Below, piece by piece: positions 44,266-56,600 of a stretch of DNA of 64,000 nt. Source of the DNA: Spirodela intermedia (taxonomy: Eukaryota; Streptophyta; Magnoliopsida; Alismatales; Araceae); NCBI GenBank assembly GCA_902729315.2, contig LR746265.1, forward strand, positions 6,578,892-6,642,891, written 5' to 3'. The notes under the pieces were generated by a model that was given only the letters and a program-made list of their open reading frames with translations, ran no database searches and was not told the DNA's origin. Numbering within the stretch: the stretch's first letter is position 1; each line of letters opens with the position of its first letter. A program made the position numbers and the translations under genes.

Positions 44266-47173
44266 GCTGGAGATATTCCCTAGCGGGCGAGTTCGCTGAA
44301 TCGGGCACATTAAATGAACTGGTCAATCTCCAGGGCGCGGTTCGCGGCTCTACCTCGGCGTGACGACGATTTGATGGGATTTACGACGGTCGTATCCGCC
44401 AGTTCGCCAGTTCGCCAGCTGACGCCACTTGTCCTCACCGACGCGCTCCCAGTGCCGTGCCGAGTGGGGAGTCCCCTAGCCGGTGAGGACCTCCACCGCC
44501 GGCGGGAAGCTTCGCCGGCGGCGACTGCGCCGGCAGATCGTTCCGAAGGTGATCCCTCCCGAACCGGCAATCTCCTTTGGTTGTGAGTTGCGCGCATTCT
44601 TCTCCGGCCTTCTGTGGAATCCCCAGATCTGGCGCTCCGCCGCTCCGGTTGCCGGCCGCCGCCGGCACGGCAGATCTGAGATCCCGCCCGACGGAGTGCC
44701 GGAGGGGGGACGTCTCCTTCCACTTCCTCAGTCCGGATTGGGGGGAAGGAGAGGGCCGCCTCTCTCTCTTCCCCTCCCCCCCTTCCGCCCCCTTGGCACT
44801 TCCTCTTTTCCTCGATAACGACTCCCCGAAATTCTGACGCGGCGCCTTAACTCAGAAGGAAATTCAAGTCCGCGCTCTCCGGGAGCATCCAATTCCCCGG
44901 CTCCCGTGATGCGTGGTGTCAATGCCCTCCTCCTCAAGGAATGCTGCAGGAGAACTGGGGGAGGCGTTGAGCACGAGCATCTCGAGCTCCGGATCAGGCC
45001 CTACTCTGCCAATCAGGCTAAAACACCGCTCTGATGCTCATCCAACCGCATAATTATAACATGGAATCATGAAAATCACAACCGTCTGATATGATTTGCA
45101 GTAATTCAGTCGGTACCCTCTTCCAATCTCGGGACGATCCAGCTCGGCATCAGAATAACTGCTGCACCGGAGAATTGATAGCAGGTATGGTGGACTTTTG
45201 TTTGAGAGAATTAATTCGGACATGGTTTTGCTTCCTAGACTAGCGGTTTTTTGACATGAATAAACGATCCACCGAAGATCCTGGCAACCCATACCGAGAA
45301 ATGCCGGCGAACCAAAGTCAACTAGGCCATGAACTTGTTCTTCGGCCAGTAGTAAAAGATTCGACCTCCTGGCGGCGGTCCCCACTCTGAAAAGAGGTTG
45401 CCGGGGCGGGGGCCATCCCCTAACCCTAATTCGTGATGGTCACAGTTTCATGGATTCGCCCTGTTTCAAATGAAGATTCCTGACAAAAGAACGATTTCTT
45501 TTGCTTTATCGATTGAACCGCCCAGGTCGCAGTGGAGCCCAAGTTAGTGATTATTTTTATTAGTGGGCTTTTTTTTACTAGCCCACGCCTGCTGCACAAA
45601 TGGGCCAGTCCACGCTTCCGACAATTGCGGCCCATATTTCTCCATGGGCGGATAATTATCAACCTCCTATTTTGATATTATTCTGCGGCCCAGAAAACTG
45701 GTATTTTTGCACCCCGGTAATTTTTGGAAATTTTCTAGAATTATTATCATAATGATTATTTATATTATTATTTTTAAAATTAAAATTAATTAAATGTGAC
45801 CGGTGGGAAATATTTCTCTCGAAAAGATTACGGGAAGCAGATCCCGGGCCAGCCCGGCTTTTTTTTGGGCCTCTAAAGCGGGCCCATAATGCGGCCCGGA
45901 ACCCCAACTAGATAAACCGAAATGGGCACTACTTATTTGTAGCGTAGGCAAAGCATAGATACGGGACACTTTCCATTGAGGAAATATTTAATATTGAATT
46001 TATTAAATACGTTTAAATAAAACATTAACTTGGATAATAATAAATACTTGTAAAAAAAATACTTTTTTATGTATAATTATGGTAGATGGGGGTGTTTCCT
46101 TGCATTTGGGTTGAGATCCCGTCTGCCAAGAAAGCTTGGCCCAGCCCATAAGTGTGCACGACGGGCCATTATTCCGAGGATGACGTAATTAGTTAACTCG
46201 AATTTCCTGCTTCCCTCTCTCTCTCTCTCTCTAGAGTGTACTGATGAGTAGAGAGAGAGAGAGAGAGAGATGCTGAACTATAATGGGCCTAGTTGGCCCA
46301 ATTTCTTAACACACGATTCGGCCCCAAGTGCAGTCTTGTCAGTGATTCAAACCTTATTGGGCCACCTGCACCCAGCTTTGACCACGGAATCGGTGTTAAT
46401 ACCGAGTCAACCCGGGAAAAGAATAACGGCGAGTTAAACGTTTCTCCTCCGCCTCCCGGCTCCCGTGAAGGGGCGGGGGCTGTTTATTCTCGCCGGAGGG
46501 ACAGCTGGATCAGACGAAGACAGCGGCGGCGGTGGTCGGAGCCAAGTAGGGGTCTTGTTGGGATAATTAATTAATTATCAGTTAATTGAAAAATGCGGGA
46601 AAGTCGTCGGCTATTCTGACCTTTGAACCGTTAATTAATTAATTAATTAACGGGGTTGCGTTGGGGTGAGAGAGAAGGCAACCCCAACCAACCATGACGA
46701 AGGGGGGAGCCGCCGCAACGGACTTTTAGAGATAGAAAGAGAGAAGGAACTAGGAAATCTTACCCGCCATTCCCGCTCCTTAGCGTGAGGCTCCTTCCGT
46801 CACCCGTCTGGTTTTCTCGTCCTCATCCCTTCCCCACCCTCTTCCCCTTATATTTATCCGGAATCTCCCCCGTTCTCTCTTTCTCTCTATCTCTGGTTTT
46901 TCTTTCTCTCTCTTCTGTGGGTCGGGGGGCGGCTGTAACCTGGCTTTCGCTTAATGTTTTGTGTTGCTGGAGGTGGAGAGCCATGTCCAACGTGCCCCGC
47001 TGTCTCTGCGACTCCTCTCTAGCCCTCTTCAACCTCGCCATCTCCGGCTCCGACCCTTGGCCCTTCTCCTCCTCTTCCTCTCGTCTTTAACGTCGCCTCT
47101 CTCTCTCTCTCTCTCTCTCCGTTCTTGTCCCCCCGTTCTTGATCTCTTGCCTTCCTCCGGCGGCGGCGGCGCG
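44264..47173. other. GC-rich block and SAUR upstream region
   Basis: From 44280 to about 45000 the sequence is GC-rich and promoter- or leader-like, but neither strand gives a recognisable protein or splice model. GGCCCA-type words recur at 45560-45640, 45845-45900 and 46136-46170. CT and GA runs lie at 46215-46233 and 46251-46270. The last about 400 bp form the SAUR promoter and leader, with a CT run at 47098-47120 close to its ATG. Confidence 0.45.
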
Positions 47174-47581
47174 ATGGGGAGCAAGAACCTCCTCCACCAC
47201 CTCCACGGCGGCGGCGGGAGCAAGAAGGACCCTCATCATCATAATCATCAGCAGCAGCAGCAGGTGCGGAAAGGTTTCCTGGCGGTGATGGTGGGGGAGG
47301 AAGGGGAGGAGCGGCAGCGCTTCGTGGTACCGGTGGCGTATCTCAGCCACCCGCTCTTCTTGCAGCTGCTCAAGGAAGCGGAAGAAGAGTACGGCTTCAA
47401 CCAGAAGGGCGCCATCGCGCTTCCCTGCAACGTCCCCGAGTTTCGCTACGTTCAGGGGCTCATCGATGGGGAGATCGCCGCTGCCTCTGGCGTCCACGGT
47501 GGCGGCGGCGGCCTGTTCCGCCAGCACTCCCACTCCCACCCCCACCACCACCACAACCTCGTCGCCTGTTTCCGCGCCTGA
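47174..47581 (+). CDS. SAUR family auxin-responsive protein
   Basis: An intronless CDS of 135 residues, as SAUR genes normally are. The SAUR domain is clear: VRKGFLAVMVGEEGEERQRF, VVPVAYLSHPLFLQLLKEAE and EEYGFNQKGAIALPCNVPEF. SAURs are small cytoplasmic or plasma-membrane proteins that inhibit PP2C.D phosphatases and so activate H+-ATPases and cell expansion. Unusual features are a His/Gln-rich segment before the domain (about residues 22-34) and a His-rich tail (HSHSHPHHHHNLVACF). The ATG at 47174 is the first in frame within a Gly-coding GC-rich leader, and starts MGSKNLLHHL as in the SAUR32-type group. GA/CT repeats flank the gene on both sides. Confidence 0.93.
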   Translation: MGSKNLLHHLHGGGGSKKDPHHHNHQQQQQVRKGFLAVMVGEEGEERQRFVVPVAYLSHPLFLQLLKEAEEEYGFNQKGAIALPCNVPEFRYVQGLIDGEIAAASGVHGGGGGLFRQHSHSHPHHHHNLVACFRA

Positions 47582-48459
47582 AGGAAACCCTAACCCTAAG
47601 CCGCTCGTCCCAAAGGAGACGCCGGGCATGGTGGATCTGTGTTTGATATACTTGGCCTCTGGGTGAAGAAGGCGAAGCGAAATCACCGCATGCCCGTGCG
47701 GCCTTCTCTCAGTTTCTCGTCCTTCTTCCCTCTCTCTCTCTCTCTCTCTCTCGATTGTCATCAATTAGAGCTTTGGCGATGTTATCTTGCTGATGGCAGC
47801 GATGAATCCTCCGAAATAATGACAGGAATTCGCCCTCTCTCTCTACGCTGTGGGGGGTTGAGTCCTGGGCTCGGGTTGGTGAAATCAATGCACCACGGAG
47901 GCCGGGGAGGGAGACAGGGATGACGTCACGAGCATATATCCGTTTTCAGAGAACGGAAATCTAGAGACGGTTTATTCGAAAATAAAATCCACTTGAGACT
48001 TTTTCCAAATAAAATAATAATCTTGCGATTATTTTTACAAGGCAAATTACGTCTTGGAAAAAAAATATTTTTACTTTATTAAAGTTTTGATAAAATTGAG
48101 GCTGTTGGTTTACTAAAAGAGGTTACTTTTCTTAAATATAAACTGCTGATAATTAGAGGATAAATAACTTAACTTGGTAGCCTTCCTAGCCTAATTTCTT
48201 ATTTAGAAGGGTGGGTTGGTTTTTTTAAATGGAAAAAAGAGGAAAATTTGGGAATTATTAATTTAAAAAGAAACGGTGGGCATCAATCTGCGTGAAGATT
48301 TTGGATTTTTTTTTTTGCTGAAATTATAAGTTTTAATAAGATGGGAGGGGGACGAGGGAAGCGTTCGCCGTTGGAAAGTTGTGGGGGAGTGGGAAAGAGG
48401 GTCTGATTCCCATGGCCCTGAGGAAGCTGGCGTGTTATGTGGCTCCCGAGCGAGCAAGC

Positions 48460-48460
<1 letters not shown>

Positions 48461-48490
<30 letters not shown>
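48461..48490. repeat. (GA)15 microsatellite
   Basis: A simple GA run in the gene-free stretch right of the SAUR gene. Confidence 0.9.
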
Positions 48491-48498
<8 letters not shown>

Positions 48499-48716
48499 TG
48501 GTCTTGATTTCTCCGTGCCCACTGTAGCCGCCATTAACCAGGCTTTTCTGCCACCCGCTGCATGCAGGTGCATGCGGACACGCCTCTCCGTCTCCCTACG
48601 TTCCATCTCCGTCGCAGTCTCCCCATTAAATATCGTCACAAGCTGATAGATAGGTGGAGAGAGAGAGATGGAGAGAGTGAGAAAGAGACGGAGAGAGAGA
48701 TAGAGACAAATTGATG

Positions 48717-48764
48717 TGGGGAGAGAGAGAGAGAGAGAGAGCAGATGTGGCAGATCTACGAGAG

Positions 48765-48836
<72 letters not shown>
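48717..48836. repeat. Compound (GA)n-(GT)n-(GA)n microsatellite
   Basis: GA to 48741, a short unique spacer, (GT) from 48765 to 48806, then (GA) from 48805 to 48836. The GT run is the only long one in the window. Confidence 0.95.
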
Positions 48837-48839
<3 letters not shown>

Positions 48840-49938
48840 GTTTCTGGTTAAAACCATTACGGCCGCCTCTGCTTTTACAGAGGTCCCTGCTTGCCCACCC
48901 ATCGCTGTGAATAATTATAGATAATCGCCCAACCCATGGCAGCGACTTCAGGCGCGCCTCTCGGATTAATAAGAATGAACACTCCTGCAACACCACTAAC
49001 TAATTAATTAGACAGTTGATCAGTTGATGAAGCCAAATCTGAATGGGGAGGATGGGAGTCTTTCCTCTGGTTCATCTGCCTGCTTTGATGATCTCATCCG
49101 ACCCAAGAAGCAGCTCTTGGAAATCCTGGAAATTTCCATTCTGATGGTGGGTCCATTAGATGCTGAAGGGGCCCAGATAATACTCAGGCAGAGATCATCT
49201 GACTCCTGAGAACCTCTCAAGAAATCTCCTCTCTCTCTCTCTTTCGCTCTAGGGAAAAGGTCAGAGGGACGGATCTGGTGCTTAAGAATCAGGCGACTCT
49301 CTCTCCGTCGCTCTCTAGAAGAAGAAATCCGGAGGGTGTTGGTGTCGTTGATAAAATAACGCCAAAGTGTCTGTCGAAACCCTCTCTCTCTCTCTCGCTC
49401 TCTCAAATATGTCTTCATTTCTCCACGTCTAAGATTGAAGAAGCTCCGGGGATAAAGACAGGTGGCAGCTCATTGCAGGACTGTCATCGTCTTCCTTGTT
49501 AGGTATTCTTCTTCAGAAATACATGCATGCATGCAGGCCCATCACGCTTGCGTCGGCCGATTCTGACGGACCAATGAGAATAAGGTCGTCTCCTGCCATT
49601 TCTACGTCAGACTATGATCGGGAGTGGAACTCCGAGCTCGACGGAGCCGCTTCGCGAACGTCAGAACGGATCTGAACCGTCGAGGAGGGAGAGGGAGGGG
49701 GAGCCCGCCGCCATTGACGGCCAATGGAGGATTTTTTTTTTTCGAGGAAGATAACTCGCAATTATTGTACCCCAGCGCTCCTTTTACAGGAAGGCTTCTT
49801 CTCCGGCACCGACTGGGGCTGTTATTCCTTCTTTGTTCGACCACATCTTCTTCTGTAATCCTCTCTTGGTCTTGTCTACGAGAATAGAAGAAGTACCAGC
49901 TTGTTGCCGACACCCCGGCTAGAGGAGGATAACAGCTC

Positions 49939-49941
<3 letters not shown>

Positions 49942-49980
<39 letters not shown>
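49942..49980. repeat. (GA)19 microsatellite
   Basis: An uninterrupted GA run; a shorter one follows at 50159-50179. Confidence 0.95.
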
Positions 49981-49985
<5 letters not shown>

Positions 49986-50637
49986 TGTGTGTGTGAAGGG
50001 AGGTAGCATCTTGGTCAAAAGAAATGTCTGGATTCTGCATGGGGTTTTGTGGGCATCCGGATTCCCACCGAGAAAAGGGTTATATAATTCCCCATTCATC
50101 GTGGATCGCCCATGTTCACCGCTTTCAGAGGAACAATGGTGAACTTTTCTTGCACAGCGAGAGAGAGAGAGAGAGAGAGTCCAGAGAAGAGGAGAACCAT
50201 CCGATGCACCGAAAGGGCCGAATGAACTGCCGCCGCCAACATCCCCTCTGTCACGGCTGTCGGCCATTGTCCCACACCTCTCCCTCTCTCTCTCTCTAGC
50301 TAGGCCCACCCCTTCACACCCTTACACACAAACATGAAAACTCTGAACGAGGAGTGGTCAACGGCAGACGCCTGCAAGCTGCCTGCCTCTTCATCTCTCA
50401 TAAGAACAAGGAATATCTCAAGGGTCAACTCCCTGACGGTCTCACAGCTTGAAGAAGAACACAGATTCTTTATACATCTTCCCCCCTCCTAAGAACCCCC
50501 AAAAAAAGGGGGTGGGTGGGTGGGTGGGGGGTTGGGAATCCAAAAATGGGAAAGAACAAGGACCAGACCAAGACTGAGAAAAATATTTCCAAAGCCTGTA
50601 CGAAAATGAGAAACAATTATATGGACGGCGGTGGGGC

Positions 50638-53600
50638 TCATCGGTGCCTGGCGGCGCTCCGGACGGTCACACCGTGCAAAAACTTGGTGTAGCCCAAGAA
50701 GCTGAGCTTCCCATCGGACTGCCTGATCCAGTCCCTGAGGGCGGCGTGGGACGTCCAAGAGAGGTTCAACTCCTGCAATAGATCACGTCAATTGGATTTC
50801 CCAGCCCCAAAACAAAGGACTCCTCTCTTTCTCTCTCTCTCTCTCTTACCTGTGCCAGTTCATCCACGGTGATCGCCCGGTTACCCTCTTCCTCAAAGTG
50901 CTGGAAGGCTGTGCTGGCGATCTGTTCCCAGTACTCCAGGGCTTCCAGCTGATAAGGGCTGATCGCCGCCGCGCAGAACTCAGGGAACCCCATCTTTCTG
51001 TACTTGAGCTTGTCCAACTGCGAGTGTTCAAGCAGAGGCTCAGTTCTGCGGAATCTACACAGGAATGTGGGGATGTTCGGCATAAAATATCAAAAAGGAC
51101 TAGAAGAAGTACGTTCTGGGCAAGACCCATCACGTTGTTTGATCACATCAGGGCCAAAAGAAGAAAACTTTCTTCTTTAATCGATTATCGTCACATTTTT
51201 TACGGAAAAACGTTTGGAATTGAACGCATTCGATTAGGTTGAAGGTCAAGCAAACCATGCATGCCTCCACATCTGGGTAACTGATTCAAGCCTAATAACC
51301 AGACTGCATTAATGTCACAAACCCAGTGAAAAGGGCGGAAAAGAGAAGAATTTACACAGGAATGGAAGATGGTCGCCGTAAAATAATAGCAAGGATGCTT
51401 GTTTGCGTCTGGGCCAGAAGAATACGCATTGGATTGAAGGTCATTAAAAGAACACCCATGGATTGGGCTGAAGGTCAGACTACGGATTGATCTGGGTGTC
51501 TCTGATCCAAGCCTAACAATTATACCGCACTAATGCGGTAAAGTCAACGAAAAGGGCAGAAAAGAGAAGGAAACAAACGAAGAAGATCTCCAAAATCGTT
51601 CAAGAGCCTTACCGAATTCAGAATGTCGGCGACCTTGGACTCCTTCATTGCATTGGTCGCATTTTGCAGGAGAGCCTGCGAATATTTTACCACAAATGGA
51701 AAATTATATAGGCAAATCGGGCAAGCGAACTCCCATGCGGCCATCACTATTCCAAAACCTCTGTATCCTACTGCGAGATGCATGGAGAGATGAGCAAGAG
51801 GAAGATAGTCAAGAACTAACCTTCTGGAAGTTTTCAAGGGAAACCCACCCTTCATAGCTTGGTTCTAACAAGTCAAATTGAGATCTGAGGTATACGAGCT
51901 CGTCCTCAGTCAGAGCTTTCGACAGAGCCTGGAGAGGATGCAATGATAACAAGATTTACAAGCTTATCCAGAGATTTAGTGCAAATCAGTATATAAATTG
52001 AGCCAAATCTCGGAAAAGGGACCAAGCACTGGACTGGGCATCGACTGTTTTCATTGGAACTATTTCATTAGATAAGGTTTCTAAGTTTGACTAAAACCAC
52101 TTTCGTTAGATCCATATGAATCCACGGCACCTGAAGAAATGGAAGCGTGAGAAGTTGTTTTTCTCGAAAAGTCAACCTTCTAATCTGATCCTTCGGGTTT
52201 ATCGAGATTTTTAGGCTGCGGAATGGTCACAGTTTTTTCAAGAATAGTAACTGAAATATGCCTCTGTCGTTCATTACAGCCATTTGTTGCAGAATTTGGA
52301 TAAAGATCAGACAGAGACCCATTTTTCATTATTGCAAAAAACAACCAAACTACCAATTCAATGAGTTCATTAAAATAATATTAAATAAGCAAAGAAAAAG
52401 CTACGCGTTTAAAATCCTGAAAGGAGAAAAAATAGAGGAGGGCCGACGAACCTTTAATGCAGCACGCTTGAAAGGCGTAGCACGAAGGTATGATTTGACC
52501 AACTTGTAGGTTAGTATATCCAAAGGCACAGGCTGTTGTTCATTGCGTAGCCATGGATGAGCTGCACAACACGCAACCTTGAGCATGAAAAAAAGCTGCA
52601 AGCACGATAACATACACCAATAATCTTTGTTCCATCTATGATGATGGCTAATTAATTTGCCGCATATCAAGCTTTTTTCTGCTTCACAGAAAACCTCTCC
52701 AGCTACAGGGAAAACATGAGCTCGAACGGTTTACTTCGACAATGGAAGGTTGATTGTAAAACTCGTCCCAGAACAAAGTCTACAACGACGAGGAAGGCAT
52801 TTCTGAGGTAGAGAATTTTTTTCCAAAGTTCCTGGAAGACTTTCTTTGGAACAACAAGACTAATCTAATAAGGTTTGACTGGATGACTACCCAACACATT
52901 TGACTAATTTTCATGTATGCGCCGATAGCAAAGAAACACTTCAAAAGAGTTAGAACTGAAATATATAGTTAAGTATCATACTTAGCGCTTGTGCTGCAGT
53001 CATTCTTTTCCTGTAGTCCTTATTTAGTAGTCTTTTTACAAAATCTCTGGCTTCTGAAGATACTGATGGCCAAGGAGAATCGTCAAAATTTGGATCAGCT
53101 CTTAACACAGCACGGAAGATTCCTGATTCTGTTCGAGCCCAAAATGGTCTACTTCCGCATAATAAGATATAAGTTATAACGCCAATACTCCAAACATCTG
53201 CTTCCATGCTGTATGATCTGTGGAGGACTTCAGGTGCGACATAGTACGCACTCCCAACAACATCATTCAGTCTTTCATCTGCAGAGAAAACCAGGAATCA
53301 GGTTTTTATTTTTTTCTCCCACTTGCATCTACTTCAACCAATGTTAATAAGCAAAAAAAAGATGCTAATGGATATGAGATTAAAGGCAATGTTACTACAA
53401 ATAATAGAATAGTCCAGTCTAGGTTACAGCAAAAGCAAACATGAGATTACAAAGATGGGTCTGTGGTCTACTCCACTCACTGAACATGATTCTGCCTAGG
53501 ATGGGGCATTAAATTCAAGAAGATAGAGCAGTCAGCACTTCATAAAGTTCGATGGCACACGAAAAAAATGCAAGTAAGAATTTTACATATTGGCCGAAAA

Positions 53601-56600
53601 CTGTGCAAAAAACTCTGCCTTTCCATGTGTACATAAGGACCTCAATGATCATTAAGAAACAAAAATGGAAGCTACATCATGCTATTCATGAGCTCATCAC
53701 AAACTGGGTGTTCTTGAAGATAAACGTAGCCTGAAAAAGGATTCGTTTTTCGTTCTGCCCAAGTTTTCCACCGAGAATATATGATTACCAACTAGCAGAG
53801 ACCGAAGACCGTGACTAACCTATTCAGCAGACTTTGGCCCATTTGCCCGCCTAAGAAAAAAGTTGGTAAAATTTAATACTATTAAACTTTCTTATCATAT
53901 TTTAAGGTTCTCCAACGTTGCCAAGCCTAAATCCTGTCTGAGAATTGGACTAGATGAGCCAAACAAGCAGTATCCTGGCTCATTAACATGCCTCCATGGT
54001 TGTTTTTAAATATTAACCTATAATTACTCCAGAAAATATCAAAACCATCAGAAAATAATCTACCATAGGCAAAAGCACGAACTCGTTACCGTTCAGACTA
54101 TAAACAATAACAGCTCCCCAGAAGAATCCCTCCCAGACAATTAAGTCCGTGCAGTTCGGGTCAGGTACATGACGCCAGTGCCCAAAGAGACCATGCATCA
54201 GGCAACCATGATGCCATGGCTGTTACACCGACTTGCAAGGCTCCTGTTAAAGGTGGTGCGAAGATTCAATAAAGTCTTCGAGGTTGATCTATTTAGTCTA
54301 CCCAACTTGAAGGAACAAGCATTAGACTTGTGCTAGATGCAATCCGGGATCCAAGAGTTTTACAATATGAAGTTTTACACAAGACATAGAGATATGTACA
54401 CTAAGGTCTTCTTCACAGTGGAATGATCTCCCTTAGGTCAATCAAGCTACTCTGCACTTGGAATTTTTTCGATCCAATATTTCAAATTTCTGCAATATCA
54501 AACTGAAAGATCTGAAAAGGAAGCGTGCTCAAATGGAGCAAAAGCTTTTGAGACTCTCTGAACATAGTGCAGTCTAGGCGAAATCAGAAAATATAAAGAT
54601 TTTATGCTCATGCTGACGTAGTTAATCATCCGTGATTTCTCCTTGTCTTTCTTGGTGCCATGTCATTACAAGAAATCTTTATCCTAGTTACATTAGGTTC
54701 AAGGTAAAGTTAAAGATTGTGGCTTCTATATCAATCAAGGTACCGTTGTCTCCATACTACAGAAACATGTTTTATGCGTATTCTAAGATGTTGTGCTCCA
54801 GTAATTCTGATCTGAATGTCGGTAAATCTGGTGTCTGTTTATTTTTTAGTATATGTCTGCCCATCCACATATGGACAGCTACTTCACAACCATTTCAAAA
54901 GAAATGAATGAATAAAATGTTGATCTCTGATAAGGATTTATGGATCAAAAATCAACAAGGATACTTATATGCACTGAGTTCGTAGCATTGATTTACCGCA
55001 AAGCCAATATATCCTAATGAGAATGAGGGATAAAGGTTAAACTCTGAACTCATTGTAACCATTTTTAGGCCATTCAATAAAGCAACAAAAAGCTGCTGCG
55101 TTGGATGGAAATTCGGCGGGATCGTCACAACCATCATAATTATTGATTTGCACCTTAGAAATAATTACCTGGCCTGATAAAATCAGAAAGCCCGAAATCA
55201 ATTAGCTTCATTGGAGCATTTTCCTCTCTGCTAGTGAACAGAAAATTCTGCCGAGCAGCCAAATGAAAGAGTTTCAGCTCTAAAGGATAATCAAGAATTC
55301 AAAAGAACAAGGTGAATTTTACATGCAAAGGACCGTTTATAGCAACAATCTCAACAAGACAAACCTCGGGCTTTAAATCACGATGAACAACACCCTGGAG
55401 GTGACAGAAAGAAACTACATTCAGAATCTGCACGACAATCGTTTTTGCATCTTCCTCTGAATATCGTCCACCTCTGTATTATCACCATACAACAACTCTT
55501 ATCATATTTATGTAACCACCATTTGCATGGGTAGACATGTCGAAATCCATCCAAAATTATATCAGCGAATGATCATAAAAAATAATGTACCTTGATAATA
55601 TTCTATCCAACAATTCTCCACCTTCACACAACCTAATAAAGGAAGAAAACGATAAATTAATTAAACACCATCGAACTGTCACCATGTCACTCACGTACAC
55701 GAAAGATGCCATAAACCAATATTTAGAGTGGCAATTCATTAATGAAAACGAATTAATTCGTAGCTACTTATGCACATCAGACACATCGTAAAATGAATGG
55801 AATATGATTCAAAAGATGTAAATAATGTTTCGAGAAATTATGTTTTCTGTACCCTATCTCACTGTGTATTTTACAAAAGCTGAAATGATGCAGACTTAAT
55901 ACAGAGCTTGACGACCTAGTCGGTCCCACCAAAATCGAACTAGGTAGTGATTTTTTTCCCTTTTAAAACCTAGCCGTGATCTCCAGGGCAAGCAAGTTCT
56001 GGACATTCTGGACACAGATGAGCCCGAGCCCAAAAGTCTGACATAAATAGATGACCGCATGCATTTGCATATTCATCTAAACTACGATCGTTACCCACAA
56101 TTTTACAGAAGAAAGAACAAGAAGGGCAATAAACAAGGCCCCACCAGAGACGTCTTGGACCGAAAGAAGTATGGTTAAGTTATAACCCACAGAATAAAGG
56201 AGGCTACAGGAATTGAAATAAAGAATTATGAATTATTCTAGACTAGCATATTTACATAATTTTGAACCCAAAAAACCTAGCATGCAGTCATGAAGTTGCT
56301 CTTAATGTTACAGCCTAGTTTCCTTACTTTGAAGTCCTACCACACTAGATTTATCAATGCTGCCTAAGATTTAAACAAACTGCAAACAGGGAAAGAACAA
56401 GACACAACATACTCCATTATTATGTAGACGTTAAGTGCATCCTCACATGCATCATAAAACTTGACCAGGTTTCTATGCCCAGATAAAGCTTTCAGGATTT
56501 TCACCTCCCTACGAACATCCTCAATAGATATTGCAGTTGTCATCTGAAAGGTACGATTAAAATTAGCTATCTATAAAAAGAAATCATTAATCTATATTTC

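Larger units (their letters stand above)
47582..50637. other. Spacer with dense microsatellites, no clear gene
   Basis: The left part is the SAUR 3' flank (CT run 47730-47752), followed by AT-rich sequence to about 48300. From 48430 to 50300 there are at least six GA/CT/GT runs separated by moderately GC-rich sequence. A 60-codon ORF at 49027-49209 has no recognised relatives. The right end is the 3' flank of the kinase gene. Confidence 0.5.

Noticed and set aside
45038-45385. 115-codon minus-strand ORF
   Set aside because: No family resemblance; composition is neutral and it has no plausible promoter or splice signals.
49027-49209. 60-codon ORF starting MKPNLNGEDGSLSSGSS
   Set aside because: It looks protein-like but has no relatives I recognise, no splice partner and lies among microsatellites; kept only as a query for searching.
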